Shown: piece by piece, positions 26,061 through 38,455 of the stretch
How the letters are laid out: every line of letters starts with the position of its first letter
Position numbering within the stretch: position 1 is the first letter of the stretch
Origin: Ichthyophthirius multifiliis
Taxonomy: Eukaryota; Ciliophora; Oligohymenophorea; Hymenostomatida
Length of the DNA: 46,494 nucleotides
NCBI RefSeq assembly: GCF_000220395.1
Contig: NW_004085867.1
Location: 3,135 to 49,628, forward strand
Reading direction: 5' to 3'
Notes under the pieces: generated by a model
Told to the model about the DNA's origin: nothing
Seen by the model: only the letters and a program-made list of their open reading frames with translations
Database searches by the model: none
Position numbers and translations under genes: made by a program

Positions 26061-26130
26061 TTAATTTAATTATTTTACATCCTAAAAATATAAACCAAGG
26101 TAAATAAATACTTTAAAATCAATTTTTTTA
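26061..26130. other. Conserved 3'-flank block of group A genes, copy 2
   Basis: This copy matches 19661-19730 and 41200-41260. The 30-base GT...AG-like interval on the minus strand is 26082-26111. It lies about 1.13 kb past the stop of the gene at 27259-28821, immediately beyond the end of the weak open frame at 26119-26538. Confidence 0.6.
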
Positions 26131-26538
26131 CACAAAACGCCATTTTTTCATTAAAAATTCCTTTTTTTATAACATAACCTCTTTATATTTCCCCTTATAA
26201 AATTTCTCTCCAATATATACATCTAAGAAAATAAGTACCTAATTTATATGATTTTGATGAAAATCATCAAAAACAGTCTAATAATTGATAAATAACATTT
26301 TTAATTTCTTCTTTTTTCTAAATCTAGTAAATTCGTTTAAATTAGAGAAAATTTTTTATATATTTTTGGAAAAACAAGTATCCTTTGAGATTTTAGTTTG
26401 GAAAAATTAACAAAATAATATAGTTTAAAGCTTAAATTTTGCAATTTGATTAAAAATTAATATTTTTTATAAAAATAAAAATTTTATATGTATGAATAAT
26501 AGCTATATTTTTTTACTTGTTTTATTTTTGAAAAAAAA
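26119..26538 (-). other. Possible reading frame of unknown function in the 3' flank of a group A gene
   Basis: With only TGA as stop, a minus-strand frame of 139 codons runs between a TGA at 26539-26541 and one at 26119-26121. Its first ATG is at 26296-26298, leaving 59 residues. The composition near the end is more protein-like than the usual Lys/Asn/Ile/Phe noise of this DNA, for example TVFDDFHQNH and VYIGEKFYKGKYKEVM. The frame continues upstream beyond one TGA to 26730. Other frames are also open here because TGA is rare in A/T sequence, and the corresponding segments at 19.7 and 41.3 kb do not keep the frame. It may be a remnant of a neighbour gene or chance. Confidence 0.22.
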
Positions 26539-27258
26539 TCAAATAATTTATTAGGATTTTTGATGTATTTTTTAAATTAAAGGAATTTTTTTTAGTGTTT
26601 TATATATTAATGAAAGGGCAAATTTTTTATTTTTTTTATTGCAATTTTTGTCTTTTATACTACTTTTTTTTGTATTCAATATTCGATATGTTATTTGATT
26701 TTTATAATATTAATTCTAAAAATTTTAATTTCATTATATAACTTTTATTTTTATATAATAATATAATTATTTTATCATTTTTATAACCTACTTTTGATAT
26801 ATTTTTTTTAAAAAAAAATTAGAAGATATAATAAATTAAACATGATTTTTTAACGTATATAAATTATTTTATTTTGTTATAATTTTAATTATTTTTTTAA
26901 CGAATATAAATATAATTTTACTTTTAATAAAATAAATTAAAATCCATAGTTAAATAATTAATAATTATAAAAGATTTAATCTTTATATTTATATATAAAT
27001 AAAAATTCTATATATATATATTCATTTATTTAAAAATAATTTTTTATTATTTTAAATTATAAAATTTTTATATTATTATTATATAAAGTAATTTTTTTTT
27101 AAAAAATAACAAAAAAAATTTTATAAAAAGAAATTAATCTTATTCAATTTTTATTTTTTAAATTCTATTTTTTATATATTTTTATAAAAATATATTTATA
27201 ATATAATTTAAAAACAATATTATTTTTTATATATATAAATTTAAACTATGTTTTTTTT

Positions 27259-28821
27259 TCATAAATATTTTTATGTTGAGCAATCTTATCCATAGAATCC
27301 TTTAGCGCAATGACACTATCCTTTTAAGCAATATCCATTTGCACTACAGTAATTTGGACAAAATTTTTTAAAATTACAAAACTCTTTTATATTATCCGGG
27401 CATTAAATATATCCATTATATCCATTAACTTTCATTTAGGCTAAGTTTTAAGTACAAACAACCTTTTGATCTCCTACTTCAATAATTAATTATTATGCAT
27501 TATGATTACAATAATATTAATAACAATAACCCTCTAATTTATTAGATGGTACATATTTATTATTTAATAAAGTCGAGTTAAAACATTTCGAATTAGTCCC
27601 AAATTTAACTCCATATGCAATCTAAGTTTGTTATGTATTCAAATCACTACTAGTATCCCAGCATTTTCCATTAGCAAAAATTTTAGAAGTATTACAATCA
27701 GCGTCATTATATGTACCTATACTACAATTAGAAGATCCATGATGATAATAATCACATAATCCATTGTCTTCTACAGGTCTACAAAACTCTTTTATACTTT
27801 AATCACATTTACCAGTGATGAATTGACAGCCTTTTCCTTATCCAAAAGTTGTTGCTTCCTCCATAGAGGCATTTACTTCAGCATAAAAACCTGTGTCTCT
27901 TAAAAGACTGGTTGTAAAAGCACTAAAATAGGCCTAAGTAGGTGAGTTACTTGCATTCATGTATTCGTCTGCGATAGCTGTTTATTCCCAATGAGATCCT
28001 GCAGATCCGCTTCCTCCTTAATCTTCAAGAGGCATACCAGGTAAATTTTCACAACTGTAATATTTTTTAGCGAATGCCAAAACATGAGGAGTTCTGAGAA
28101 ACATTCTATCAACTCCTCTTGTTCTAAATTTAATAATAGGTGTATTATGAGGCTATCCATTTTAATTTACCCATCTTGGTATATCATTATCGCTAAAACC
28201 TAATATATGAGTGATTTCATGGATAACTATTTCCATTAAATCTTCAAATACAATAGGATCTTACAGATTTTTGGCAGCTAATAAACCTAAATTAAAGTTA
28301 ACTGTACCATGAGTAGGTCCTAAACGATCTATAAATTAACACCAACCAGCATAAGCTAAAGTATTGTTACCTGGTTCAACTGTATATGATACATATAAAT
28401 GTAAATCAGAATTTTACGCCTATGTTCTGTCTATATCAGGAATTGGAACTAATCCACATTTTTTATTACTGTATTTATATCTCATATCTGCTTCTTTTTT
28501 CGGGAATATTTTTATTAAACGAGAAAAATATTGAGTTGCCAAATTTAAAGCTTTCTCACAGCTATTAGTTATACCAATTAGCTTGTCTCTCAAAGCAGAA
28601 GTAGCTAAAGGTTCGAAATAATCCATATTGTAGGTAATTATCATATTACGAGCTTATTTAAATTATAAATTACGAATATCTGAAGATTCTTCAGCAGAAT
28701 CTTAAGGGATTGATTCATATTTATAGTTTTCTTTAAATTTATCATGGCCACATTAGTGTTCCATGACTTTTAGACCGAAAACAAAGGTTATTAGTAATAG
28801 GATTATAATAAGTTTTTACAT
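27259..28821 (-). CDS. Intact leishmanolysin-like (M8) secreted zinc metallopeptidase, group A, 520 aa
   Basis: The frame is unbroken from the ATG at 28819-28821 (next codon TAA, Gln) to the TGA at 27259-27261. The signal peptide is followed by the cysteine switch H-Q-C-G-H-D with Cys24. HEITHILGFS begins at His201, the third ligand is His277 in G-S-H-W, and Met288 forms the Met-turn. The Cys-rich and EGF-like C-terminus is complete (C-H-C, G-Q-D-C-S). It shares a 137-base identical run with 20561-22123 (28354-28490) and a 151-base identical run with 41825-43387 (28215-28365). It differs clearly from both in the stretch after the zinc helix, about residues 211-242. The head-to-head partner at 30005 is dead. 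It is predicted active and secreted, with substrate unknown. Confidence 0.95.
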
Positions 28822-30004
28822 TTTTTTATTTTATTAACTTTTTTTATTAATTATATTTTTAATATTAATATTAATATTTTAATTAATATTTTAATTAATA
28901 TTATTTATAATTCAAATTGTCTATAATATTTAAAAAAATTATTTATAATTAATAGTATATATATATTAATATATATTTTTATCAATAATAATTTTATATA
29001 TTAAGAAGTATATAAAATAGATAAAAATAAAATTATTATTTATTTATAATAAAAATATTAAAAATACATTAATTTGAAGTCACAAACATATAAATGTCGT
29101 GCAATATAAATATATATATTAAATAAAATTTATATTTATATAAAGTATAGTTACATAATTTTAAATTTATTAAAAATTTATATTTAAAATTAAAAAATTT
29201 ATAAAAAATAAAATTATATATTTTAATATATAATTTTCCTTTATTTTAAAAAATTTATTTATAATTTTTTTAATAATCAAATCTAATATATTAAGATATA
29301 TTATTTTTTAAATAAATTTATAGGCTAAGTCCAAGCATTTGTATTTAAAATTTAAAAAAATAGTTTTTAATAATATTATTAATATTATTTATTTTTTCAT
29401 AGAAAAATAGAAATATATATTATTGTACATTTAGCATAAAACAAAAAAAATATCAAATCATTTTTTAATTGTTATATAGTAAAAAATAATTAATTATAAA
29501 TTTATTTTTTTTACAATTAATATATAAATTACAAATCTTAAATATGATTATTTTAAAAAATTAAATTTTTTCAAAATTAATATTAGAAAATATTAGAAAG
29601 AAAACAAAAAAAAAATTATAAAATCTTTATAAAGTTTTTTATTTAAATATAATAAATTTCATTAAAAACATAAATATGTTTGTATTATTAAAATTATAAA
29701 ACATTTTTATTATATAATTTTATTATGATTTCATATTATTAAATAGATATATTATTTACATCAAATCAAAATAAATAAATCTATTATATTTATATTAATA
29801 TTTATTTATTAATATAAAAACTAGTGATAAAATAATTAATATATTAATCTATAAAAAAAATAAAAAAAAATCTTAAATTAAAAATATAAATTATATCAAT
29901 AAATATTATTTTAATAATTAAATAAAAAAAATTATAATATAAATAGTATATAAATAAAGCAAAATAATATTAACCAAAATATAAATTATAATAAAAATCC
30001 ACTA
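28822..30004. other. Divergent spacer (about 1.18 kb), homologous to two others
   Basis: This lies between 27259-28821 (-) and the remnant at 30005 (+). It carries AAAATAGATAAAAATAAAAT near 29009 and ATATTAATCTATAAAAAAAA at 29841-29860, both shared with the spacers at 22124 and 43388. Near the minus-strand start a short AATTAATATT repeat lies at about 28862-28905. No coding island is visible. Confidence 0.6.
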
Positions 30005-30861
30005 AAAATTAATTATAACACTATAATTAATTTTTTTTATTTTTGTCCTAAAAGTACCTTAATACCAATATGCCCTCAATAAATAACAAATGAGCAAATA
30101 TAAATATAAATCCTTCCCCCCTCTGATTAGGAATCTTTAGATATCCGTAATTTACAAAATATTATCCCCGTAGTATGATTATAAAGTAATATATACTTTA
30201 TTTCTTAAGATTGCCTTATAATCATTAGAATAAAATTCTAAATGCTGCCTGCGATAAAGCTTTATAATTAGTGATTAAACATTTTTCTCGTTTAATAAAA
30301 ATAATCCCGAAATCTGAATTAAATATGAGATTTAAAATAAATGAATTAAAATGTTAGAGAATCATAATTCCTTAAATAGACAGAGCTTTGAGAAAATAAT
30401 CTGATTTACATAGATATATATCTTATATATAGGATCCATATAATTATTATTTAGTTATTAATAATATTTTTGAATTTGTGAATGGTCTAGGACCTAGTTA
30501 TGGTTTGTTAACATTAATTTAGGTAAATTAACAATGAAAAAATATGAATATTACTGTTGATTTATAGAAATAAATAAAGATATAATAATATTTTGGGTTT
30601 TAGTGAATTCGATATGAATAGATGTGTCACTCCTTATAGATAACTTTATATTTAACCTAGTTTTATAAAAAAAAATATCTTTATTAAATGTTAATTTAGT
30701 CTTAGGAGGAATTAAAGTCATTTTCAAAAAAAAATTTCGAAAATAGACATTTTGATATATAATAGATATATTTAATGTCCTATCACAATTCTGTAGTGCA
30801 AATGGATATTGCATAAATAATAGGTTTTATTGTGCTTAAAGGAATTATTGGAATTAATTGA
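30005..30861 (+). pseudogene. M8 metallopeptidase remnant, group D, zinc helix lost and C-terminal half deleted
   Basis: The leader-like stretch lacks an ATG at the expected place, as in the other two group D copies. The N-terminal domain and the S-D-L-H region are readable through several shifts, followed by G-L-G-P-S-Y-G. The HExxH-coding segment has become I-N-K-D-I-I-I-F, so all ligands are gone. At about 30685 the sequence leaves the alignment with 44580-46084. It returns near 30760 at the Y-I-Q-C-P block and the EGF-like module (C-S-A-N-G-Y-C), so most of the region from the third ligand to the Cys-rich part is deleted. The final EGF Cys codon is TGA at 30859-30861. Confidence 0.8.
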
Positions 30862-33347
30862 AAAATATTATTGTTTTTACTTTTAATTTAATTAAATGTA
30901 AATTGAAATTTTACATATATTTTTTTTATATTTACATATATTTTGTAAAAGAGAAATAAATATGTAATAATAACTATATAAAAATAAAATAAAAGAATAA
31001 AATATTATTTATTAAATTTTATATTTTTTGATTAAATATCTCATTTTTTTAAAAATATTTATGATAATTTAATAAAATATAATTTTTTATTATGTTAATA
31101 TTAAAAAAGTTATTAAGAAAAAATAAAAAATTACATTATTTAAATGATTCTAATTAAATGATAAAATTATAAAAAACAATCTATTTAAATAAAAATATAT
31201 GCATTTTTTAATAATAAAAATTATTTTACTATAAAAAATAGATATTATAATACTTATAATCATTATTAATAATCAAAAATTTAATATATGACAGAATTTT
31301 TAAGTAAAGTAATTCAATATAAAGTCTTGCAAAATTTTCAATTTAGAAATAGATATAGTTAAGTTAAGAAATAAAACAATTTTTTTTAAATAAGAAAATC
31401 AATTTCAGAAAATAATAAATATTTACTAGTTTCATTGAAATTTCAAAAATAATCATTATAAATATATTTCAAAACTTAAACTAATTTCCAATATAAAAAC
31501 CTTTTTTTATATATTTTTTTATTTATAATATAGAAAATCTCACTATTAAACATGATATTAAGATATTCTTATTTCATTTTTAAAAAAAATATTGCTAAAA
31601 ATAAATTAAATAAAATAAAATAAAATAAAATTAAACAACATTTTTTTATTTATATTTTATGATATAATAAATATAAAAATCAAAAAAATAAAAAAATGTA
31701 TAAATTTTTACTTTAAGTTTAGAATTTAGTTTTAAATTATATTTTTATATGGAATAATTATGAAAAACATTCTTTTAAATAAAATAAATAATATTGATAA
31801 AAATTTGTTTATAATATTTATATTTTTGTATAAATATATATAAATATAAATGTATATTTATTAAGAAATATATATATATATATAAAAACAAATAAATGAA
31901 TAATATATATATATATATATATATTTATCTTTTTTATATATATATATTTTTTTACTTTTAATAATATAATTTTTTAAAATTATATAATAATTTTTTAAAT
32001 TTTTTTTATTTTATTTTTTATACTTATATAATTTTAATTAATTTTTTTACATATTTTTTTTAAAATTAAATATTAATATATATGATTATATTATTTTAAA
32101 TTAATACATATAAAAATAAATTCAAATATATTTAATAATGAATATTATTTTATATAAAATAATTTTTTTATTCTTATCAATATATTGCTTTTATTTATAT
32201 GATCTTTAATTTATTAGTAACTTCATTACAATATTAATATTATAAAATTAAATTTTTAAAAAATTATTACTCAACTATTTGTTTTTATTTATTTAATATT
32301 TTTATAATATTGTATAATATTATATGAATAATATTTTTTATAAATAATTTTTTTTAATACATATATTTAATTTATCATTTATTTAATTATATTTTATTTA
32401 AAATAAATTTTCTATTATCAAATAGAATACTCTTTTTAAATTTTTTTTTAAGATAAGTTATATTTTTTAAATAATAATCTTTATTTTTATATCTAATTTT
32501 TTTTTCAAACTAAGGACTTATCTTTAAAAATATATTAAAATGACTAATATTTATTTTATTAATTCCTTTTTTTATATTTGTAAAAATAATTAATTTTTTT
32601 TATTTTTAATGTGATTTAATTTTTTTTAAATATATATATTAGCAAATTTTATGATTAAAATTAATAAAAATTTAATTTAAAAAAAGTAATTATTTTTTTA
32701 AAATTATTAAATAAATAAATAGATAAAATAATTTTTTTTAAAAAAAATATTAAATTTAAAGAATAAAAATTATTTTTAAATTAAAAATAATATTTTTTAT
32801 TTATAACAAAACAAAAATAAATTATAATGAGATTTATTTTACTAAATAAATAATAGTTTGTCAAAAAAAAAAATATGTAAAAACATAAAATTAATGTTTT
32901 AAATAACAAATAAAAATTAAATTTTTAAAAAGTAGGGAAACTAAAATATATTAGTATATTATTAATACAAAAAATGATTAAAAAATATAAAAAAATGCAC
33001 AAATTAAAAATTATAGTTTATAAAATTGTGATTATAATATAATTAAAATTTATTATTGCAAATTCATGATACAAAAAATATTATAAATATAAATATAAAT
33101 ATAAATATTTAATTTTTATATATATATGTTTAACTATTTATTTATATATATATATAAACAAAAATATATATATATACATTTTATTTAATAGAATTATAAA
33201 TAATATAATTTATTTATTTTTTAATTTTTATAACATATTTTTTTTATTATAAATTGTTTTATAGATACTTAAATAAAAATAATATATTTATAAATTTTTA
33301 AATAACATATGAAATAAAAAATATTTATTTTTAAAATAATAGAATTT
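30862..33347. other. AT-rich spacer (2.5 kb)
   Basis: Bases 31433-31565 match the sequence just after the remnant at 23239-23921, so this is the shared 3' flank of group D copies. Short TA tracts occur near 31869-31922 and 33115-33180. No coding island was recognised. Confidence 0.55.
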
Positions 33348-34914
33348 TCATAATTTATTTTATGAAGGCATTTTAGTTTTGCAATCTTTTCCTTAAAATC
33401 CTTTTGCACAATAACATATACTATTTAAGCAATATCCATTTGATATCCATTTGCACTACAGAAATTAGTACACATTTTTTTAAATCCACAAAAATCTGAT
33501 ATATTTGCAGGGCATTATATTTATCCACTATATCCTTAAACTTTAAAAATTTCTAAATTTTCCTTACAAACAATTTTAATTTATCCAACCCAAATATTTA
33601 CTTATTATTTATTAGAACTACATTCATATTTATAACAATAACCTGACATTTTAATTATTTGACTTTAGCTATTTTTTATATTCTATAAATTCCCGTTAAA
33701 ACATCTGGAATCAGTCCCAAATTTAACTCCAAAATTTATCTAAGTTCTTACATTGCATGCATTACTTTATTTATCCCAGCATCTTAAATTCACGTAATTA
33801 TTTAAAGTAATTACAATCAGCATCATTTTAATAGCCAACTTTACAAATAGAAGATCCATGATGGTAAAAATCACATAAATCCTAGTCATTTTTAGAATCA
33901 CAATATTCTTTTGCTGATGGATTACATTTGCCTAAAATGTGTTCACATCCTGCTCCTTTTCCATAGAATGTCTTTTCTTCCATAAAGGCGTTGATTTGAA
34001 AATAGAAACCTGTGTCTCTTAAAAGATTAGCTGTAAAACCACTATAATAAGCTTAAGTAGTTGATGTAAATGAATTCATGTATTCGTTTTAAATGTCTGT
34101 GCTTTTCCAATGCGAATCTGCAGATCTGAAGTCGTCTGAAAAATCTAAAGGCATACCAATTAAAGTAGGACATCCGAAATATTGACGAGCAAACTACAAA
34201 ATGTTAGGAGTTTTAATTAGTAAATATTCAACTCCCCTTATAGATTTTATAATAGTAGGTTCAATATGAAGAGTTTTATTATGAGTTATCCATTTAGGTA
34301 TATCTAAATTACTAAAACCCAAAATATGAGTAATTTCATGGATAAGTAATTCCATTAAAACTTCAAATTCTATAGGATCATTAATATTTTTTTTTCCCAT
34401 TAAATTTAAATTGAAGTTAACTTCACCATGAGTAGGTCCTAGACCATCAACAAATTAACACCAACTAGCTGCGGCTAAATAATCATCATTTTCATAATTT
34501 GTATATGATACATATATATGTAAATCAGAGTTTTTTCCCTAAATTTTATCATTTTAAGGAATAGTTACTTCCCCGCATTTGGGATTACTTTATTTATATC
34601 TCATGTTTGGTTCAGATTTTGGGATTATTTTTATTAACAATTGCTAATTATATAACTTTCTCAACAGTAGAAGTTAACATTTTATTTTTCTCATTAGAAG
34701 CTAATGTTTTGTAAAAACTTATATCGTAGCTAATTATCATATTACGGGGTTATAGATTTTGTAAATTACGGATATCTAAAGATTCCTAATCAGGAGGGAT
34801 TGATTTGTATTTCTAGAGTTTTTTAATTTTATCGTGTTAACATTTATGCTTAAGGACTTTTAGACTTAAAATGCAGGTTATTAATAATAGGGTTATTATA
34901 AGTATATTATTTAT
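33348..34914 (-). pseudogene. Leishmanolysin-like (M8) metallopeptidase pseudogene, group C, start lost and at least three frameshifts
   Basis: The position of the start codon holds ATA at 34912-34914. A signal-like stretch and K-H-K-C-Q-H-D follow, keeping the cysteine switch Cys. About 14 bases coding E-Y-F-S-R are deleted near 34637, shifting the frame. HEITHILGFS, the third ligand S-H-W and the Met-turn N-E-Y-M are all intact in the next frame. A further shift lies near 33780 just before the C-W-D motif. In the EGF-like region an 11-base tandem duplication at about 33445-33466 shifts the frame again. The match closes at a TGA at 33348-33350. The catalytic core is preserved but cannot be translated from an ATG as one product. 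Confidence 0.85.
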
Positions 34915-36229
34915 TATTTTTTTGTATTTTTGTATTTTTTTTTATTTAAATCAACTGGATTTTATAAAATCTACATATTTATCTTATTTTTAATTAATCA
35001 AATTTTATTTTTATAATTAAATATTTATCCAGTATATTGAATTGAAATTATTAAATCAAAATTTTGATTCGATAATTAATTATTAATTAATTTTGCATAT
35101 GATTAAAATTATATCAAATATGTAAAAAATCATAAAATATTATAAATTAATAAAATATTTTATATATATAAATGATATAAGTTTATAAATAATGGATATT
35201 ATTAATTATTATAATATCTATTTAATATTTAATAAATCTAAAAATGTTTTAAATATGTATATTTATAAATATTTAAGCAAAATGGAAATAAAATTGATAA
35301 TTTAAAATATATTTTTATTTTATATTGCATATATATTTAATTAAAATATATTTATGATATATTATAGATATTTTTTTTAAATTATATTATTTATTTATAA
35401 TTTTTTCAATTGTAAATGTTAAATCATTAATGATATAAATAGTAATAACATTTATAATTCATAATAATTATTTTTTTTAATAAACACGGCTACATGTTTT
35501 ATTAATTATTTTTTTAATTCATTTAAATAAAATTAATAATTTTTTTTTTATTATATTTAAAAAAAAAAAAATTAGAATTTAATTTATTATAAGTTTATAC
35601 AAATAAAAAAATAAATAAAATCACAATTAAACAAATGATGATTTGAAAAATTTAAAATCTTCAAAACTACAATGATCAATTTGTAGAAATTATAAATATG
35701 AAATATTAAATTAAATATTCTTTAAAATATAAAAATTAATTTTTTTCTATTTTTTTAAACAAACAAAAACAATATACATTAAAATTAACAAAAGATATTT
35801 ATTTTTAAAAAAAAAAATACAGAAAATAAATATATATATTATTTATATTTTATAAATATAGAAATTCTAAAATATTATAATAAACATAAATATATATTTT
35901 ATTTATATTAATAGATATTTTTTTTTTTTAAATATTTTAAAAAAAATATTATATTTATTTTTTTTGTAACATTTAAACCTATAATTAATTATATTTTTTA
36001 TAATGATTATAATAATATTTATTATTTATTTATCATATAATATTTTTATTTTCCTGCATTTTTTTTTCTAAATGTATTCTAACAATAATTTTCTTCAAAT
36101 ACCAATATATCACACATAATAATGAATTTTCAGACATTTTTTTCACAAAATAATAAAATACTTATTATAATATTAAAAAGTGAATTTTATTATTTTAAAA
36201 ATTTATACTATAATCCTTTATAAAATCTT
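34915..36229. other. Divergent AT-rich spacer
   Basis: This lies between the group C pseudogene (-) and the badly decayed plus-strand remnant that starts to be recognisable at 36230. The first 270 or so bases of that remnant may lie at the right end but are too degraded to call. Confidence 0.5.
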
Positions 36230-37100
36230 AACTGTTTTTCTCTTTTAATAATATAGTACCAAGATCTGAATAATTATGAGCTTTAAAATGGAATTCAAAA
36301 TAATTTTGATAAGTAAGTTAATATTTCTTAAATATCAAAGTTCAATGAAAGATTCCTGATTTTCATATATATGTATAATTTTAAATATAATCAATATAAA
36401 TTTATTTCGTCTATGATGGCTTATAATCTTTATTTCTTTATTGGTCTAGGACATACTTATAAATAAAGTTAATTTTAATTTAAGGTTTAATTAGCAAGTT
36501 AAAATATGAATGATTCTATTAATTTAAAGATATAATAATAAAAATAGTTATCTATTAATGCATACTATTATTTTGTGTTTTAATAATACTTAATGCTTAA
36601 AAGTGTAATTCTTAATTAATAGTTTATTATATTATAAATAAAGTCAGTAGTTTACTTTTAATGTTTTTATATTTCCTATATCCTAACTTAGTTAGTATAG
36701 CTTTAGATAATTTAAAAGGCTTATGTTTTGCAGGATCTCATCGGAAAAACTCAATCATATATAAAAAAAAATATATATATTTGTATAAATTACTTTGTCT
36801 TATTTTATTGGTTTACAGCCAATTATTTAAAAGACACAATTTATGCTGTAATAAACATCTTTATTTAAAGAAAAGATATCCTATGGATAAGTTGGAGTCT
36901 ATTAACATATAATTGGCTAATGCAATTAATAAAATGTATTATGTGAATGTTAAAATAATAGGACCATTTAAATGTTTATCTGGTAATTTAACAATCATGG
37001 CTATATAATTTTGATATCTATAAGAGTACAAAATGCTAGGATATTAAAATTAATATAAGTGAAATAAATAATTCAGGATGCAGAATGAGTTTAACTTAGA
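36230..37100 (+). pseudogene. Heavily decayed M8 metallopeptidase remnant
   Basis: Recognisable pieces occur in the right order with many indels. They are the F-S-R-L-I segment near 36235-36260, the G-L-G-H-T-Y region near 36444, the V-N-F-N-L stretch near 36470, and a damaged zinc-helix region near 36545-36590 with no HExxH. They continue with a G-S-H-R segment near 36737 that keeps the third-ligand His, a remnant of the R-D-T block near 36830, and a K-C-x-D-I piece near 37030. No frame is open across two of these pieces. It is too degraded to place confidently in a group; its head-to-head position suggests the same ancestral layout as the other pairs. Confidence 0.7.
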
Positions 37101-38279
37101 GTTAAAAGGGGATTTTTAAACTCAAATATATTAAAGGAATGACAAAATACAAAATATTCAAAATAAATATTAGATGAAGTAAATATGAATATAAAATTAA
37201 TTGATAATATATAACTATTTATTTACAAAATTAAAAATTAAAGAGATATAATGTAAAAAATTAAAGTATTGAAAATATACACTTATTGTGTGAGTTTGAA
37301 AAATTAAGTATTAACTACTATAATTCAATAAATTATTGCTTAAAAAATAATTTTTATTAAATAAAAAAATAATTTTTAAAAAAAAATACAATAATAAAAA
37401 TTTCTTTTAGAAAGAAATAAAGTTTATATTATTAAGTAAACTGGTTTTATATTATAAATATTTAGCATTATTATTTAGTTTTATTTATAAAAAAATTACA
37501 TAATTAATATTTTCTTTTTTACTTATTTAATAATAGTTTTTTTTCATATAAAATTATTTTTTATAAATAAAATAAATATCAAATATATATATAAAAAAAT
37601 TTAATTAATATATATAAAAATAATGATTATGAATAAAAGTAAAAAATTATTTTATAAAAAAAAATAATATATAATTAAAAAAATTGTTTACTTATTTTAT
37701 ATATAGTAAATAAATATTAAAATGTAGAAAAATATATATCGCATTTAAAAAAATAAAATGTATTTAAGATTTAAAAGGTTAAATTTATAGTAAAAAAATT
37801 AATGCATAAAACAAAGAATGCATTTAATCAATTTATATAAAAAAAAGAACAAATAAATATAAAACATTAATTTTTATATATTATAAATAAAAAAAAAATA
37901 TAGATAATTATATATTTATAATAATATATATATATATTTAAATATATATATAATATATATATATTATATATATATTATATATATATTTCTAATATAATAT
38001 TATATATTAAAAAATTTTTATAATATTATATCTTTTAAATTAAAAAAAAAATATTTAAGTTTTATAAAATTACATAGTTTTTAGAAAGGTTATCTTATTT
38101 ACTTATATTACTAATTAACATTGTATATTTTATTTTATTTATCTATAATTCAAAAAAAAAGAAGAGAGCCAATATTTATTTTTATTTTTATCGATTGAGT
38201 TTTTTTTTTTTTATAAAAAATAAAATAAAATTAAAAATTAATATATGCATCATAATATTATTCTGATTAAACAATTCAA
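37101..38279. other. AT-rich spacer
   Basis: The sequence is A/T throughout, with ATATATATT-type runs at about 37920-37990. No gene is seen. Confidence 0.55.
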
Positions 38280-38455
38280 AGTTTTTCATAGTTAATTTTA
38301 GAATTTCTAGGACATAATCATGATTTTAATAACTTAAAATTAAGTTAATTTTCAAGATATATATTTTTATATCCTATTTAATTTGAATATAAAATTGAAT
38401 TAGTAAATTGCGAACAAAATAACTCATATTTTAGTTTTAGCCATATAATATTTAA
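38280..38455 (+). pseudogene. Tiny M8 remnant around the zinc helix
   Basis: An isolated richer patch shows the F-L-G-H-x-H-D counterpart of the conserved G-L-G-P-T-H-G stretch near 38310, then a degraded N-F-N-L region. Near 38420-38450 the sequence matches the codons for the T-H-I-L-G-F-S part of the zinc helix. Intervening bases are lost and no frame is open. I judge it real because two family landmarks occur in the right order and spacing. Confidence 0.5.

Larger units (their letters stand above)
23922..27258. other. AT-rich spacer (3.3 kb) with one possible small reading frame
   Basis: The left end (23936-24050) matches 31433-31565, the 3' flank of the next group D copy. The middle holds a (T)5A-type run near 24553-24586 and a (TA)n tract at 25605-25656. 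The right part, from about 25690, is homologous to the 3' flanks of the other group A genes but contains an extra, more complex segment at about 26180-26700, described separately. Confidence 0.5.

Noticed and set aside
25838..26080. Minus-strand frame of 80 codons (TAA = Gln), Lys-rich, starting in the conserved 3'-flank block
   Set aside because: The ATG and frame are not conserved at 19.7 or 41.2 kb, and the second half is poly-Lys from A-runs.
30551..30814. Minus-strand frame of 87 codons
   Set aside because: It is the antisense of the group D pseudogene at 30005-30861; the plus-strand homology explains the sequence.
36661..36912. Plus-strand frame of 83 codons
   Set aside because: It lies inside the decayed M8 remnant at 36230-37100 and contains the S-H-R remnant of the third-ligand site; it is not a separate gene.
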